Part shown: one piece after another, positions 44,258 through 55,434 of the stretch | Numbering within the stretch: the stretch's first letter is position 1 | How the letters are laid out: the number at the start of each line of letters is the position of its first letter | Source: Paraburkholderia edwinii | GTDB taxonomy: Bacteria; Pseudomonadota; Gammaproteobacteria; Burkholderiales; Burkholderiaceae | DNA length: 64,000 nt | Direction of reading: 5' to 3' | Assembly (NCBI RefSeq): GCF_019428685.1 | Contig: NZ_CP080095.1 | Coordinates: 2,046,001 to 2,110,000, forward strand | The notes under the pieces: generated by a model | What the model saw: the letters and a program-made list of their open reading frames with translations, nothing else | What the model was told of the DNA's origin: nothing | Databases searched by the model: none | Made by a program: the position numbers and the translations under genes

Positions 44258-45637
44258 ATGAATACCCAAGAGGCGAAGATCGTCCTCGAGACTGCATTGA
44301 TCTGCGCGCAGGAGCCATTAAAGCTCGGTGAGTTGCGTAAGCTCTTTGCCGACAACGTGTCGGCCGATACGATTCGCACGCTGTTGGAAGACCTGAAGCA
44401 GGACTGGTCGGGGCGCGGCGTCGAACTGGTCGTGCTCGCGACGGGCTGGCGCTTTCAGAGCAAACCGGCAATGCGCACGTATCTCGATCGTTTGCATCCG
44501 GAAAAACCGCCGAAGTATTCGCGCGCGGTGCTCGAGACGTTGGCGATCATCGCTTACCGGCAACCGGTCACGCGCGGCGATATCGAAGAGATTCGCGGTG
44601 TCACGGTGAACACGCAGGTCGTCAAGCAGCTCGAAGATCGCGGGTGGATCGAGGTGATCGGTCATCGTGACGTGCCTGGACGTCCGGCGCTGTATGCGAC
44701 TACGCGTCAGTTTCTTGACGACCTCGGCCTGAAAGCGCTCGACGAACTGCCGCCGCTTGACGACCCGACCGCGCAGGCGAACGTCGATCTGCTCGCGCAG
44801 CATTCGATCGAGTTCACGGACGGCGATGAGTCCGGTGCAGCGGATGTTGCAGAGGCGGGAGATGAGTCTGCGCCGGGCGACGCGACGCCGGCCGATGCGA
44901 TCGCGGGTGAAGAGGGCGTGTCGTCGGGCGAAGCGGCATCGCCAGAAGCGATGCAGAGCGAATCCGATGGCAGCGATGCCGGACCCGACTCGAACGAAAG
45001 TGTCGCGCTCGAGGCCCACGACGAGCCGCATGACGATAGCAACGGCGCAGGTCTGAGCACGACTGCGCCGGCCGAAGCTGCTGCGAATGAAGGCGAAGCA
45101 CAGACTGCCGGCGAACATGTCGCGGGCGAATCTGCGCCGATGACGGACGCATTGGATCAAACAACGCAAGCGTCGCAAACCGAAGAAACGGTGGAAGCGG
45201 TGGCTGCTGGAAACCACGAACCGGATACGGCAACGTGCGACGCCGCAGCGAGCGATGGCATTGCGCACGATGTCATGCCTGCGCCGACTGCAGCGCAATC
45301 AAACGAGCAGGACGAGCACGAAGATCAGAATCAGCATGAAACCGGCCCCGCGTCACACAACGCAGCCGGCAATGCGGCGCAAAGCATCGACGCCGCCGCA
45401 CAGAACGAAGAAGCGGATTCCGGCGCAGCCGCACACAAGGACAGCGCGGATCCCGGCGTGCTTCACGATGAACTTCACGGCGGAGCTCACAGCGAAGCCG
45501 AACACGCGGAACACGTGAAACACACAACCGGGCCGCAAGCGACTCAAGCGGCTCACGGCGGTTCGCAAGACCGCCGGGACGCCGCGCAGGACGCCGGCGT
45601 GCTGACGGACGACGAACCCGAGTCACGCAGCGCCTGA
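44258..45637 (+). CDS. scpB: Segregation and condensation protein B with long acidic tail
   Basis: ScpB is a winged-helix kleisin partner of the SMC condensin involved in chromosome segregation. Residues 1-180 form the two winged helices: [58 protein letters not shown] and [18 protein letters not shown]. Standard ScpB is about 200 residues; here about 270 more form an Ala/Glu/Asp/His-rich, low-complexity and presumably disordered tail. The gene leads directly to rluB (58 bases). The smc and scpA genes are not in the window. Confidence 0.92.
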   Translation: MNTQEAKIVLETALICAQEPLKLGELRKLFADNVSADTIRTLLEDLKQDWSGRGVELVVLATGWRFQSKPAMRTYLDRLHPEKPPKYSRAVLETLAIIAYRQPVTRGDIEEIRGVTVNTQVVKQLEDRGWIEVIGHRDVPGRPALYATTRQFLDDLGLKALDELPPLDDPTAQANVDLLAQHSIEFTDGDESGAADVAEAGDESAPGDATPADAIAGEEGVSSGEAASPEAMQSESDGSDAGPDSNESVALEAHDEPHDDSNGAGLSTTAPAEAAANEGEAQTAGEHVAGESAPMTDALDQTTQASQTEETVEAVAAGNHEPDTATCDAAASDGIAHDVMPAPTAAQSNEQDEHEDQNQHETGPASHNAAGNAAQSIDAAAQNEEADSGAAAHKDSADPGVLHDELHGGAHSEAEHAEHVKHTTGPQATQAAHGGSQDRRDAAQDAGVLTDDEPESRSA

Positions 45638-45695
45638 CGTAACAAACCTATGCCGCGCCTGCAATGGGCGCGCGACCTGACATTTTGAGGTTGTT

Positions 45696-47660
45696 TTGAC
45701 AGACATCCACGATACCGATTCGCCCGAATCCGAGCGCGCGGTCCGCCCTGCGCCCGTCGACGACATGCGTACGGCGCCGGCAAACGCCGCGGAACGTACT
45801 GCGGGCGCCCCGGCCGGCAGCCAGCAGGGCGCCGCTGGCGGTTCCGGCGAAGGATCCGACTTGGAAGGCGACGAGCGGCCGCGCCGCGGCCTGCGCCGCG
45901 GACCGCGCAGCCTGATCGCACGCCGTCGCGCGGGCGCGAAGGGCAAGACGGCCACCGACGCCGCGAACGCGCAGCAGCCGGTGCCGGTCGTGCCCGAAGC
46001 GCCGCCGGATGGCGAGGTCGTCGCCCAGGTGCGTATGCCGCGCAAGGACGCCTCCGCGAAAGGCCAGGGCGGCCGCCGTGCCGGCGGCAAGCGTGAAGGA
46101 CAGCGCGATGGGCAACGTGAAGGGCAGCGCGATGGACAGCGCGATGGACAGCGGGGCGCGGCCCCGCGCGATGGCGCGCCGCGTGACGGCGGGCGTCAGC
46201 AGCAAAACCGGCGCGGCGGCGGCCAGAACGCCCCGCAAGGCGCACCGGAAGCCGGTACGGACGACGACCTGTTCTCCTACGTAACGTCGCCTGCATTCGA
46301 CGCGGACAATTCGTCGAATGCATCGAACGGCGGTCCGGGCGGCGGCGTGCGTGCGCCCATGCTGCGCCGTGGCCGACCCGCGCAGCCCAAGCGTGTGCTC
46401 GCCCCCGACGACGACGCACCGAAGCTGCACAAGGTATTGGCCGAAGCGGGCATGGGCTCGCGCCGCGAAATGGAAGAGCTGATTGTCGCGGGCCGCGTGT
46501 CCGTCAACGGCGAACCGGCGCATATCGGCCAGCGCATCATGCCGACCGACCTCGTCCGCATCAACGGCAAGCCGGTCAAGCGCAAGCTGCAGAACAAACC
46601 GCCGCGCGTGCTGCTGTATCACAAGCCGACCGGCGAGATCGTCAGTCACGCGGACCCTGAAGGCCGCCCGTCGGTATTCGACAAGCTGCCGCCGATGAAG
46701 AGCGCGAAATGGCTCGCGGTCGGCCGCCTCGACTTCAATACCGAGGGCCTGCTGATGCTGACGACCTCGGGTGATCTGGCGAACCGTTTCATGCACCCGC
46801 GCTATAGCGTCGAGCGCGAGTATGCGGTGCGAGTCGTCGGCGAACTCGCCGAGGGTATGCGCCAGAAGCTGCTCGCCGGCGTCGAACTCGAAGACGGTCC
46901 TGCCAACTTCCTGCGCATTCGCGACGGCGGCGGCGAAGGCACGAATCACTGGTATCACGTGGCGCTTGCCGAAGGGCGCAATCGCGAAGTGCGGCGGATG
47001 TTCGAAGCAGTCGGTCTGATGGTGAGCCGCCTGATCCGTACGCGGCACGGTCCGATTTCGCTGCCGCGCGGTCTGAAGCGCGGCCGCTGGGAAGAACTCG
47101 AAGACAATCAGGTGCGCAGCCTGATGGCGTCCGTCGGTCTCAAGGCGCCGAGCGAAGAAAAAGGCGGCAAGGGCGGTCGTAATGCCGAGCAGGAGCGGCG
47201 TCAGCCTGATCCGATGCAAACGTCGATGGGCTTTATTCATCGCGAGCCTGTGCTGATGTCGCATGGACGTTTCGATCAGCAGCGCAGCGGTGGTGGCGGC
47301 GGTGGCCGGCGTGGGCAGTCGGGCGGCGGTGCGTTCAACGCGCTGAACGCCGGTCCTGGCGGCAATTTCGGCAACCGCAACGGCAATCGCGCCGATGGCC
47401 GCACGGACAACAAGCGCGGTGGTCGCGGCGGACGCGATGTCGACGGCAACCGCGCCCCGACCGGCGGCGGCAATCGCGCACAGGGCGCGCCGGGCGGCGC
47501 CAATCGCAGCGGTGGCGGCGGTGGCAACCGGGCAATGGCCGGCAATCTGAACCGTCGCGGCAACGCCAATGCGAATCGTGGCGGAGCCGGCGGTGGCGGC
47601 GGTGCGAACCCGAATCCAAATGGAAACCGCGCACCGCGCGGTCGCACGCGAGGCCGCTGA
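45696..47660 (+). CDS. rluB: 23S rRNA pseudouridine synthase RluB with extended disordered ends
   Basis: RluB makes pseudouridine 2605 in 23S rRNA. An S4 RNA-binding domain ([20 protein letters not shown], about residues 243-290) and the catalytic domain with the nucleophile Asp in [14 protein letters not shown] (about residue 345) occupy the centre. The first 240 residues are Arg/Gly/Gln-rich with GQRD/GQRE repeats, and the last 150 are Arg/Gly/Asn-rich, RGG-like. The enzyme is therefore more than twice the usual length of about 290. Translation appears to start at TTG 45696, preceded by GAGG. It is co-directional with scpB. Confidence 0.9.
   Translation: MTDIHDTDSPESERAVRPAPVDDMRTAPANAAERTAGAPAGSQQGAAGGSGEGSDLEGDERPRRGLRRGPRSLIARRRAGAKGKTATDAANAQQPVPVVPEAPPDGEVVAQVRMPRKDASAKGQGGRRAGGKREGQRDGQREGQRDGQRDGQRGAAPRDGAPRDGGRQQQNRRGGGQNAPQGAPEAGTDDDLFSYVTSPAFDADNSSNASNGGPGGGVRAPMLRRGRPAQPKRVLAPDDDAPKLHKVLAEAGMGSRREMEELIVAGRVSVNGEPAHIGQRIMPTDLVRINGKPVKRKLQNKPPRVLLYHKPTGEIVSHADPEGRPSVFDKLPPMKSAKWLAVGRLDFNTEGLLMLTTSGDLANRFMHPRYSVEREYAVRVVGELAEGMRQKLLAGVELEDGPANFLRIRDGGGEGTNHWYHVALAEGRNREVRRMFEAVGLMVSRLIRTRHGPISLPRGLKRGRWEELEDNQVRSLMASVGLKAPSEEKGGKGGRNAEQERRQPDPMQTSMGFIHREPVLMSHGRFDQQRSGGGGGGRRGQSGGGAFNALNAGPGGNFGNRNGNRADGRTDNKRGGRGGRDVDGNRAPTGGGNRAQGAPGGANRSGGGGGNRAMAGNLNRRGNANANRGGAGGGGGANPNPNGNRAPRGRTRGR
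46092..46153 (+). repeat. 12-bp tandem repeat inside rluB encoding Gly-Gln-Arg-Asp/Glu
   Basis: About five in-frame copies of a 12-base unit close to ggacagcgcgat encode GQRD or GQRE tetrapeptides. Because the unit is a multiple of three, copy-number change would not break the frame. Confidence 0.75.
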
Positions 47661-47903
47661 TCTGCGGCCAGGCCGGTTCAAATGCCGGCCGATCGATTCC
47701 AACGGTAAGCAGCGGCAGGCGCACGGCTCGCACTGAGCGGGCATGATGCGTCGATCCGACGTCTTTTCAGCGTCGGATCACGCCATATGGCGCCTTGCTG
47801 TGAGCCTTTGCCGGCCGTTCCCCACACCGCATTTTCAACCGGCGATGATCCCTTCGATTGCCGCCAGAGCGAGTGCGGATGCGCGTTTGCAGCCGTCCGT
47901 GGT

Positions 47904-47932
47904 TTGCGTTTGTCCTGAAAAATGGCTACAAT
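47904..47932 (+). promoter_or_regulatory. Sigma-70 promoter of the rimP-nusA-infB operon
   Basis: TTGCGT (47904-47909) and TACAAT (47927-47932) are separated by exactly 17 bases. Predicted transcription starts near 47,939, giving a leader of about 370 bases before rimP. The rest of the 47,661-48,307 gap has no supported gene. Confidence 0.75.
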
Positions 47933-47938
47933 CACGAA

Positions 47939-48031
47939 GTCGCTGGGCGTGCGCTTGGGAGTCTGGTTTCTGGTACGGCTCAGGTGCGACCACCGGCAAT
48001 AAGATGATGGGCGTTTCGCCCATTTTTTTTT
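47939..48031 (+). promoter_or_regulatory. rimP leader with premature intrinsic terminator (attenuator)
   Basis: From the predicted start an RNA of about 93 bases ends in the stem atgggcg/cgcccat (48007-48013 and 48017-48023) with a ttt loop and a nine-T run through 48031. The same terminator before rimP is the defining feature of the rimP-leader RNA described in proteobacteria. Since the operon continues into rimP 276 bases later, the hairpin must be read through or antiterminated, possibly by NusA as an autoregulatory loop (inference). Confidence 0.75.
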
Positions 48032-48307
48032 GCCGCGCAAGTTCGCAAATCCATGCGTTCGACGGTGGTTCCGCACGCGGGTCAGGCGGAATACGAAAGG
48101 CAACGGCGCTATAACGTGCAAGAAGACGTGCAATAGCGCGCAACGTGCGCAATGCGCAACCCGGCGCGACAAGCGTGTGCAGTAAGCGCGCGCCGGCCTC
48201 GCGCGGTCCGCTGTGGTGGTGTTCCTGTGGTGGTGTTCGACAGCAGCTTCGCGGCGACCCCCGTGGCAACCCGGCAGGCGCGCCGCGCGAACATCTAGAG
48301 GGCACTT

Positions 48308-48766
48308 GTGCAACTGACGGAACTGATTGAAACGACGGTCGTGGGCCTTGGCTACGAACTCGTCGATCTCGAGCGCACCGGGCGCGGCATGCTGACCGTG
48401 TTTATCGACCAGCCTGCCGGCATCGCGATCGAAGATTGCGAAAAGGTCACGCGTCAGCTGCAGCACGTCCTGACGGTCGAGAACATCGACTACGAGCGGC
48501 TTGAAGTATCGTCGCCGGGTCTCGACCGGCCGCTCAAGAAACTGGCGGATTTCGAACGCTTCGCGGGCAGCGAGGCGGTGATCACGTTGAAAAAGCCATT
48601 GGACGGACGTAAATCGTACCGGGGCATTCTGCATGCTCCGCAGGGCGAAACGATCGGTCTTGAATTTGAAGGGAAGGAAGGCGCCGCGATGCTGGATTTC
48701 ACGCTTGCGGATATCGATAAAGCACGCCTCGTTCCGAAAGTTGACTTTAGGAGCCGCAAACAATGA
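48308..48766 (+). CDS. rimP: Ribosome maturation factor RimP
   Basis: RimP assists 30S subunit assembly. The 152-residue protein has the N-terminal alpha/beta domain ([20 protein letters not shown], then [12 protein letters not shown] and [17 protein letters not shown]) and the C-terminal Sm-like beta barrel (residues about 85-150). The start codon is GTG at 48308. It overlaps nusA by 4 bases, so the two are coupled. Confidence 0.95.
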   Translation: MQLTELIETTVVGLGYELVDLERTGRGMLTVFIDQPAGIAIEDCEKVTRQLQHVLTVENIDYERLEVSSPGLDRPLKKLADFERFAGSEAVITLKKPLDGRKSYRGILHAPQGETIGLEFEGKEGAAMLDFTLADIDKARLVPKVDFRSRKQ

Positions 48767-50238
48767 GTCGCGAAGTGTTGATGCTGGTGGATGCGCTGGC
48801 ACGCGAGAAGAACGTCGACAAGGACGTCGTATTTGCCGCACTCGAGGCGGCACTCGCTTCGGCATCCAAGAAACTCTTCGACGAGGACGCGGACATTCGC
48901 GTCCATATCGACCGTGAGAGCGGCGAGCACGAAACGTTCCGCCGCTGGCGCGTGGTGCCGGACGAGGCGGGCCTGCAGGAGCCGGACCAGGAAATCCTGC
49001 TGTTCGAGGCTCGCGAGCAGAAACCCGATGCCGAGATCGACGACTTCCTGGAAGAGCCGGTGCCGTCGATCGAATTCGGCCGTATCGGTGCGCAGGCCGC
49101 CAAGCAGGTCATTCTGCAGAAGGTTCGCGATGCGGAGCGCGAGCAGATCCTGAACGATTTCCTCGAGCGCGGCGAAAGTATCATGACCGGTACGGTCAAG
49201 CGTCTCGACAAGGGCAATTTCATCGTCGAATCGGGCCGTGTCGAAGCGCTGCTGCGCCGCGACCAGCTGATTCCGAAGGAAAACCTGCGGGTCGGCGACC
49301 GCGTGCGTGCGTATATCGCGAAAGTCGACCGCACGGCGCGCGGCCCGCAAATCGAGCTGTCGCGCACCGCGCCCGAATTCTTGATGAAGCTGTTCGAAAT
49401 GGAAGTGCCCGAAATCGAACAGGGGCTGCTCGAGATCAAGGCGGCCGCACGCGATCCGGGCGTGCGCGCGAAGATCGGCGTGATCGCCTATGACAAGCGC
49501 ATCGATCCGATCGGCACCTGCGTCGGTATTCGCGGCTCGCGCGTGCAGGCCGTGCGCAATGAGCTCGGTGGCGAAAACGTCGACATCGTGCTATGGTCGG
49601 AGGATCCCGCCCAGTTTGTGATCGGCGCGCTCGCGCCGGCAGCCGTCCAGTCGATCGTAGTCGACGAAGAAAAGCATTCGATGGACGTCGTCGTCGACGA
49701 AAACGAGCTGGCGGTCGCTATCGGCCGCAGCGGCCAGAACGTGCGTCTCGCCAGCGAATTGACCGGCTGGCAGATCAACATCATGACGCCGGACGAGTCT
49801 GCCCAGAAGCAGAATCAGGAACGCGGTGTTCTGCGTGACCTGTTCATGGCGCGTCTCGATGTCGACGAGGAAGTCGCCGACATCCTGATCGACGAAGGCT
49901 TCACGAGCCTCGAAGAGATCGCGTATGTGCCGCTCAACGAGATGCTCGAAATCGAAGCGTTCGACGAAGACACGGTTCACGAATTGCGTAACCGCGCCCG
50001 CGACGCGTTGCTGACGATGGCGATCGCGAACGAGGAGAAGGTCGAGGGCGTTGCGCTCGACCTGAAGAGCCTCGATGGTATGGACGCCGATCTGCTCGCA
50101 AAGCTCGCCGAACATCAGGTGCAGACGCGCGACGATCTGGCAGAACTGGCAGTAGACGAGCTGGTCGAGATGACCGGCATGGAAGAGGACGCCGCCAAGG
50201 CGTTGATCATGAAGGCCCGTGAACACTGGTTTCAGTGA
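48763..50238 (+). CDS. nusA: Transcription elongation/termination factor NusA
   Basis: The 491-residue protein controls pausing, termination and antitermination. In order: an N-terminal RNA-polymerase-binding domain (1-125), an S1 domain (about 135-200, [20 protein letters not shown]), KH1/KH2 (about 205-345, with [14 protein letters not shown] [14 protein letters not shown] and [12 protein letters not shown]) and two C-terminal acidic repeats (about 365-490), as in E. coli. It may act on the attenuator at 48,007-48,031. Confidence 0.97.
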   Translation: MSREVLMLVDALAREKNVDKDVVFAALEAALASASKKLFDEDADIRVHIDRESGEHETFRRWRVVPDEAGLQEPDQEILLFEAREQKPDAEIDDFLEEPVPSIEFGRIGAQAAKQVILQKVRDAEREQILNDFLERGESIMTGTVKRLDKGNFIVESGRVEALLRRDQLIPKENLRVGDRVRAYIAKVDRTARGPQIELSRTAPEFLMKLFEMEVPEIEQGLLEIKAAARDPGVRAKIGVIAYDKRIDPIGTCVGIRGSRVQAVRNELGGENVDIVLWSEDPAQFVIGALAPAAVQSIVVDEEKHSMDVVVDENELAVAIGRSGQNVRLASELTGWQINIMTPDESAQKQNQERGVLRDLFMARLDVDEEVADILIDEGFTSLEEIAYVPLNEMLEIEAFDEDTVHELRNRARDALLTMAIANEEKVEGVALDLKSLDGMDADLLAKLAEHQVQTRDDLAELAVDELVEMTGMEEDAAKALIMKAREHWFQ

Positions 50239-50402
50239 CAGAGTGACATGACCATGAACCACTGACCTGAACGCGGCCGGCTTTGATGAAGGCGTTATTG
50301 AAATTGCAGTTTTGAAATGCGTTTCAAGCCTCATCTAAGGCCTTACGGCCGCACGACCCGATGCTAACCGCAAGGAATCGGTCCTTGCACTAAGAGGAAT
50401 GA

Positions 50403-53318
50403 ATGGCGAGTAACAACGTAGCCCAATTTGCCGCGGAACTGAAAATGCCTGCAGGCGTGCTTCTCGAGCAGCTGCAGGCAGCGGGCGTCCAGAAAGCGAG
50501 TGAGGACGATGCCTTGTCGGAAACCGACAAGGCGCGTCTGCTCGACCACTTGCGCAAGTCGCACGGCTCGCAGGACGCCGACAAGCGCAAGATCACGCTC
50601 ACGCGACGGCACACGTCGGAAATCAAGCAATCCGACGCGACGGGTAAGGCTCGTACCATTCAGGTCGAAGTGCGGAAAAAGCGCACCTTCGTGCGTCGCG
50701 ACGAAACGGCCGAGCAGAACGATCAGGCCGCGGCTCATGCAGCGGCTGCCGCTGAGGCCGAAGACCTCGAACTGCAGCGCCGCGAGGAAGAAGCGCGCCA
50801 GCAGGCCGAACTGCTCGAGAAGCAGGCTCAGGAGCTGAAGGAGCGCCAGGAGCGTCTCGAGCGCGAAGAGGCCGAGCGTCAGGCGCGCGAGCAGGCGGCC
50901 GAGGCCGAGCGCCAGCGCGCGGAAGAGGAAACGGCGAAGAAGCGTGCCGCGGCGATGGCCGAGGCGGCCGCGCGCGAACAGGCGGAAGCCGAGCGCGCCG
51001 CGGAACAGGACGACGAGCGCGCGGCAGCGGAACGCGCGGCACAGCGTGAAGCGGCGAAGAAGGCCGAGGACGCTGCACGCGCCGCATCCGAGAAGGCGCG
51101 CGCCGAGCAGGAAGAAATCGCGAAGCGCCGTGCGGCTGCCGAAGCCGAAGCGCGCGCGATCCGCGAAATGATGAACACGCCGCGCAAGGCGGCCCAGGCG
51201 AAGGCGCCGGAACCCGCGCCGCAGAAGCCCGCCGAGCAGCCGAAGGCCGCCGAAGCGAAGGGCACGCTGCACAAGCCCGCGCGTCCGGCCGGCGAGACCA
51301 GCGCGCGTCCGGCGGCGAAGAAGCCGGCGGCCGCAGCGGCACCGGCATCGACCACGACGCCGTCGACAGCGCCTGCGGGCGACAAGAAGCGCGGCCCGGG
51401 CGGCGGCAAGCCCGGCGGCTGGCAGGACGACGCAGCCAAGCGCCGCGGCATCAAGACACGCGGCGATACGAGCGGCGGCGTCGATCGCGGCTGGCGCGGC
51501 GGTCCGAAGGGACGCGGCAAGCATCAGGATGCGAACACGACCTTCCAGGCGCCGACCGAACCGATCGTGCGTGAAGTGCACGTGCCTGAAACCATCACGG
51601 TGGCGGACCTCGCGCACAAGATGTCGGTGAAGGCTTCGGAAGTCATCAAGGTGATGATGAAGCTCGGCCAGATGGTCACGATCAACCAGATGCTCGATCA
51701 GGAAACCGCGATGATCGTCGTCGAGGAACTCGGTCACCATGCGGTGGCGGCGAAGCTCGACGATCCTGAAGCGATGCTGGTCGAAGGCGAAGTGAGCGAT
51801 GCGGAAGCATTGCCGCGTCCGCCGGTCGTCACGGTGATGGGTCACGTCGACCACGGCAAGACCTCGCTGCTCGACTACATCCGGCGCGCGAAAGTGGCGG
51901 CCGGCGAAGCGGGCGGCATTACGCAGCATATCGGCGCGTACCACGTCGAAACGCCGCGCGGTGTCATCACGTTCCTCGATACGCCGGGTCACGAAGCGTT
52001 CACGGCCATGCGTGCCCGCGGCGCGAAGGCGACCGACATCGTTATTCTGGTGGTCGCCGCCGACGACGGTGTGATGCCGCAGACGAAGGAAGCAATTTCG
52101 CACGCGAAGGCGGGCGGGGTGCCGCTCGTCGTCGCGATCAACAAGATCGACAAACCCGAAGCGAATTCCGAGCGCGTCAAGCAGGAACTCGTCGCGGAAG
52201 GCGTCGTGCCGGAAGAGTACGGTGGCGATTCGCCGTTCGTGCCGGTTTCGGCGAAGACCGGTCAGGGTATCGACGATCTGCTCGAAAACGTGTTGCTGCA
52301 GGCCGAAGTGCTCGAACTGAAGGCGCCGGTCGAATCGCCGGCCAAGGGTCTCGTGATCGAAGCGAAGCTCGACAAGGGCAAGGGTCCGGTCGCGACGATT
52401 CTCGTGCAGTCCGGTACGCTGAACCGCGGCGACGTTGTGCTGGCGGGCAGCGCCTACGGCCGCGTGCGCGCGATGCTCGACGAAACGGGCAAGGCGACGA
52501 AGTCGGCGGGTCCGTCGATCCCGGTGGAAATCCAGGGTCTGTCGGAAGTGCCGGCAGCCGGCGAAGAAGTGATCGTGATGCCGGACGACCGCAAGGCGCG
52601 CGAAATCGCACTGTTCCGTCAGGGCAAGTTCCGCGACGTGAAGCTCGCGAAGCAGCAGGCCGCGAAGCTCGAGAACATGCTCGAGCAGATGGGCGAAGGC
52701 GAAGTGCAAAACCTGCCGCTGATCGTCAAGGCCGACGTGCAGGGTTCGCAGGAAGCGCTCGTGCAGGCGCTGCTCAAGCTGTCGACGGATGAAGTGCGCG
52801 TGCAGATCGTGCACGGCGCGGTGGGCGGCATCAGCGAATCGGACGTCAACCTCGCGACGGCGTCGAAGGCGGTCATCGTCGGCTTCAATACGCGGGCCGA
52901 TGCGCAAGCGCGCAAGCTGGCCGAGACGAACGGCGTCGACATCCGCTACTACAACATCATCTACGACGCAGTGGATGAGATCAAAGCAGCGATGTCGGGC
53001 ATGCTCTCGCCGGAGAAGCGCGAAGTCATCACCGGTATGGTCGAGGTGCGCCAGGTATTCAAGGTGCCGAAGGTCGGCTCGGTGGCCGGTTGTATGGTCA
53101 CGGACGGCATCGTCAAGCGGTCGTCGTCGGTGCGCGTGCTGCGCAACAACGTCGTTATCCACACCGGCGAGCTCGATTCGCTCAAGCGCTTCAAGGACGA
53201 CGTCAAGGAAGTGCGCCAGGGCTTCGAATGCGGTATGTCGGTGAAGAATTTCAACGATATCGTCGAAGGCGACCAGTTCGAAGTCTTCGAAGTCACCGAA
53301 GTCGCGCGTACGCTGTAA
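50403..53318 (+). CDS. infB: Translation initiation factor IF-2
   Basis: The 971-residue GTPase positions initiator tRNA on the 30S subunit. An IF2_N domain ([20 protein letters not shown]) is followed by a highly charged Ala/Glu/Arg helical region (about 95-260), an Ala/Pro/Lys-rich linker, a second N domain (about 395-450), and the G domain with [15 protein letters not shown] (near residue 480), DTPGHEAF and NKIDKPEA. Domains II-IV complete the C-terminus ([18 protein letters not shown]). The ATG at 50403 begins the canonical [10 protein letters not shown] sequence. Confidence 0.97.
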   Translation: MASNNVAQFAAELKMPAGVLLEQLQAAGVQKASEDDALSETDKARLLDHLRKSHGSQDADKRKITLTRRHTSEIKQSDATGKARTIQVEVRKKRTFVRRDETAEQNDQAAAHAAAAAEAEDLELQRREEEARQQAELLEKQAQELKERQERLEREEAERQAREQAAEAERQRAEEETAKKRAAAMAEAAAREQAEAERAAEQDDERAAAERAAQREAAKKAEDAARAASEKARAEQEEIAKRRAAAEAEARAIREMMNTPRKAAQAKAPEPAPQKPAEQPKAAEAKGTLHKPARPAGETSARPAAKKPAAAAAPASTTTPSTAPAGDKKRGPGGGKPGGWQDDAAKRRGIKTRGDTSGGVDRGWRGGPKGRGKHQDANTTFQAPTEPIVREVHVPETITVADLAHKMSVKASEVIKVMMKLGQMVTINQMLDQETAMIVVEELGHHAVAAKLDDPEAMLVEGEVSDAEALPRPPVVTVMGHVDHGKTSLLDYIRRAKVAAGEAGGITQHIGAYHVETPRGVITFLDTPGHEAFTAMRARGAKATDIVILVVAADDGVMPQTKEAISHAKAGGVPLVVAINKIDKPEANSERVKQELVAEGVVPEEYGGDSPFVPVSAKTGQGIDDLLENVLLQAEVLELKAPVESPAKGLVIEAKLDKGKGPVATILVQSGTLNRGDVVLAGSAYGRVRAMLDETGKATKSAGPSIPVEIQGLSEVPAAGEEVIVMPDDRKAREIALFRQGKFRDVKLAKQQAAKLENMLEQMGEGEVQNLPLIVKADVQGSQEALVQALLKLSTDEVRVQIVHGAVGGISESDVNLATASKAVIVGFNTRADAQARKLAETNGVDIRYYNIIYDAVDEIKAAMSGMLSPEKREVITGMVEVRQVFKVPKVGSVAGCMVTDGIVKRSSSVRVLRNNVVIHTGELDSLKRFKDDVKEVRQGFECGMSVKNFNDIVEGDQFEVFEVTEVARTL

Positions 53319-53335
53319 CCGGAGCGCCGCGCTTG

Positions 53336-53376
53336 AAGGGCGGAGCGGGCGCAAAGCCGCTCCGCCCTTTGTTTTT
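53336..53376 (+). terminator. Intrinsic terminator between infB and rbfA
   Basis: A perfect 13-bp stem (aagggcggagcgg at 53336-53348 with 53357-53369) carries an 8-base loop and ends in tgttttt. It sits inside an otherwise co-directional gene series, 15 bases before the rbfA start, so it should lower rbfA-truB expression relative to infB unless a separate promoter exists. Confidence 0.82.
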
Positions 53377-53390
53377 ATGCCTGACTGAAC

Positions 53391-53765
53391 ATGCCGAAAA
53401 AACGCACTTCCCCCAATCGCAACGTGCAGATCGCGGATCAGATTCAACGCGATCTGTCTGAGCTGCTGCGTGAGGTCAAAGACCCGCGGATCGGACTCGT
53501 CACGATCCAGAGCGTCGAGCTGACGCCCGACTATGCGCACGCGAAAGTCTATTTCACGACGCTGACCGGCGACGCACAGCAAACGCAGATCGCGCTCAAT
53601 CACGCGGCCGGCCATCTGCATAACCAGCTCTTCAAGCGTCTGCACATTCACACGGTGCCGACGCTGCATTTCCACTTCGACAAGACGATCGAGCGCGCGG
53701 TCGAAATGTCGCGCCTGATCGACGAAGCGAACGCGAATCGCGCGAAAGAAGATCCGGAAGACTGA
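53391..53765 (+). CDS. rbfA: Ribosome-binding factor A
   Basis: The 124-residue KH-fold protein matures the 5' end of 16S rRNA. Typical sequence: [47 protein letters not shown] and [20 protein letters not shown]. The length is normal. It lies 72 bases after infB and 21 before truB, and its start is just behind a strong terminator. Confidence 0.95.
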   Translation: MPKKRTSPNRNVQIADQIQRDLSELLREVKDPRIGLVTIQSVELTPDYAHAKVYFTTLTGDAQQTQIALNHAAGHLHNQLFKRLHIHTVPTLHFHFDKTIERAVEMSRLIDEANANRAKEDPED

Positions 53766-53786
53766 CCTCTCCACGCGTTAGCCGAT

Positions 53787-54800
53787 ATGACGAATGCTCC
53801 TCCGACCGCGCCGCAACAGCGCGCGCGCGTGCCGCGCCGCGCGCTCGACGGTGTGCTGCTGCTCGACAAACCGGTGGGCTTGTCGAGCAACGACGCGCTG
53901 ATTCGCGCAAAGCGCCTGTATCAGGCGAAAAAAGCCGGTCATACGGGCACGCTCGATCCGCTCGCGTCGGGTCTGCTGCCGCTGTGCTTCGGCGAGGCGA
54001 CGAAGTTCTCGCAGGATCTGCTCGACGCCGACAAGACCTACGAAGCGACGATGCGCCTCGGTATCACGACAACCACCGGCGACGCCGAGGGCGACGTGCT
54101 GCAGACGCGCGACGTGCTTTGCAGCGAGCATGACATCGCCGCAGCGCTCGAGCGGTTTCGCGGCGAGATCGTGCAGATTCCGCCGATGTACTCGGCGCTC
54201 AAGCGCGACGGCAAGCCGCTATATGAATATGCGCGCGCGGGGCAAACGGTCGAACGGGAAGGGCGTCGCGTGATGATTCACGCGCTCGAACTGATCGCAT
54301 GCGCACGGCCCGATGTGACGTTTCGCGTGACCTGCAGCAAGGGCACCTATGTGCGCACGCTCGCCGAAGATATCGGCGAGGTGCTGGGCTGCGGCGCGCA
54401 TCTGATCGCGCTGAGGCGCACCGGCGTCGGCGCGCTGACGCTCGAGCATGCGGTCACGCTCGATGCGCTGTCGGATGCGGCGCAGGGCGAGCTCGATTGC
54501 TGGCTGCAGCCCGTCGATGCGTTGCTATCGACCTTCCCCGCCGTCCATCTCGACGACGAAGCGACACGCCGCTTTCTGCACGGCCAGCGTCTGCGTCTCG
54601 CGGATCTGTCGATTAGCGACGAGATCAGCAGGGCAACAAGCAGTGAAACCAGCAGCGAAACAAACGGAACGGTAAGCAGTGAAGCGCCGCGCGTGCGCGT
54701 CTACGCCGCGACAGCAGGGCGCCTGCTCGGTGTCGCTAGGGCCGGCGACGGCGTGCTCGCACCGGAACGGCTTATCGTTACCGCGGCGCCTACTTCTTGA
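53787..54800 (+). CDS. truB: tRNA pseudouridine-55 synthase TruB
   Basis: The 337-residue enzyme makes pseudouridine 55 in the T-loop of tRNAs. The nucleophile is Asp57 in GHTGTLDPLASG. Further conserved parts are YEATMRLGITTTTGDAEGD, IPPMYSALKRDGKPLYEYAR, VTCSKGTYVRTLAEDIG and the C-terminal PUA-like domain. A short Ser/Thr/Glu-rich insertion (near residues 280-300) lies in the PUA region. The 3' end overlaps the convergent cupin gene by 11 bases. Confidence 0.95.
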   Translation: MTNAPPTAPQQRARVPRRALDGVLLLDKPVGLSSNDALIRAKRLYQAKKAGHTGTLDPLASGLLPLCFGEATKFSQDLLDADKTYEATMRLGITTTTGDAEGDVLQTRDVLCSEHDIAAALERFRGEIVQIPPMYSALKRDGKPLYEYARAGQTVEREGRRVMIHALELIACARPDVTFRVTCSKGTYVRTLAEDIGEVLGCGAHLIALRRTGVGALTLEHAVTLDALSDAAQGELDCWLQPVDALLSTFPAVHLDDEATRRFLHGQRLRLADLSISDEISRATSSETSSETNGTVSSEAPRVRVYAATAGRLLGVARAGDGVLAPERLIVTAAPTS

Positions 54801-55254
54801 TGTCGTCCGGGTTATACGTGACGTAAAGCTTCGTATAGCCCTTCGTATCGAACGTTCCGATCCAGCCCTTAGGCAGACTCACGGCTTCGCCGGCATGAGC
54901 GGTGACGACCGAGCCATCAGCCGACGTGAACGTCGCGCCACCCGAAATGAAGTAGAGAAACTCGTTATACGGATAGCCCGGCGCTTTTGAGATCGTTTCG
55001 TGCAGCGGCCCGGATTGATAAAGCCCCGTTTGATACGCGTTGTCATTTGACGTGAACGTGACGACGTCCGTCGTCGCGTTGCCGTCCTTGTTCTCGTGCA
55101 CGGCGTCCTTGCGCTGGAAGACCGCGCCGTTGATGTCCGGCTTCGTAACCTTGATCGGCTTGAGCACGTCCGCCTGCGCGGCAGTGGGAGCAAGCGCGAC
55201 GAACGCCAGCGTGGCGACCGCCGTGGCGAAAGGCTTCGTCCAGCATGTTTTCAT
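54790..55254 (-). CDS. Exported cupin-domain protein
   Basis: The 154-residue precursor has a signal peptide (KPFATAVATLAFVALAPTAAQA, cleavage near residue 28). The mature part is a single cupin of the Cupin_3/DUF861 kind: YPYNEFLYFISGGATFTSAD, GEAVSLPKGWIGTFDTKGY. The metal-binding histidine pair is poorly conserved, so an enzymatic role is uncertain. Secreted cupins of this type are unassigned in function. It overlaps the end of truB in the opposite direction. Confidence 0.82.
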   Translation of the reverse strand: MKTCWTKPFATAVATLAFVALAPTAAQADVLKPIKVTKPDINGAVFQRKDAVHENKDGNATTDVVTFTSNDNAYQTGLYQSGPLHETISKAPGYPYNEFLYFISGGATFTSADGSVVTAHAGEAVSLPKGWIGTFDTKGYTKLYVTYNPDDIKK

Positions 55255-55434
55255 GATGAGTAACCTGCAAAGGCTGATTGGGGGAAGGTGTCGGCGCGCT
55301 CATCGCCCGCAATGAAGCAACGATGACGCGAATCTACCGCCTCGATCCTTTCAAGTCACCTCATCAATGACGCGAATTCGCGGCGCGATTCGACGATTCG
55401 TGTCTCTGCATGTCGTAGCCTCTCCCGGTCAATT

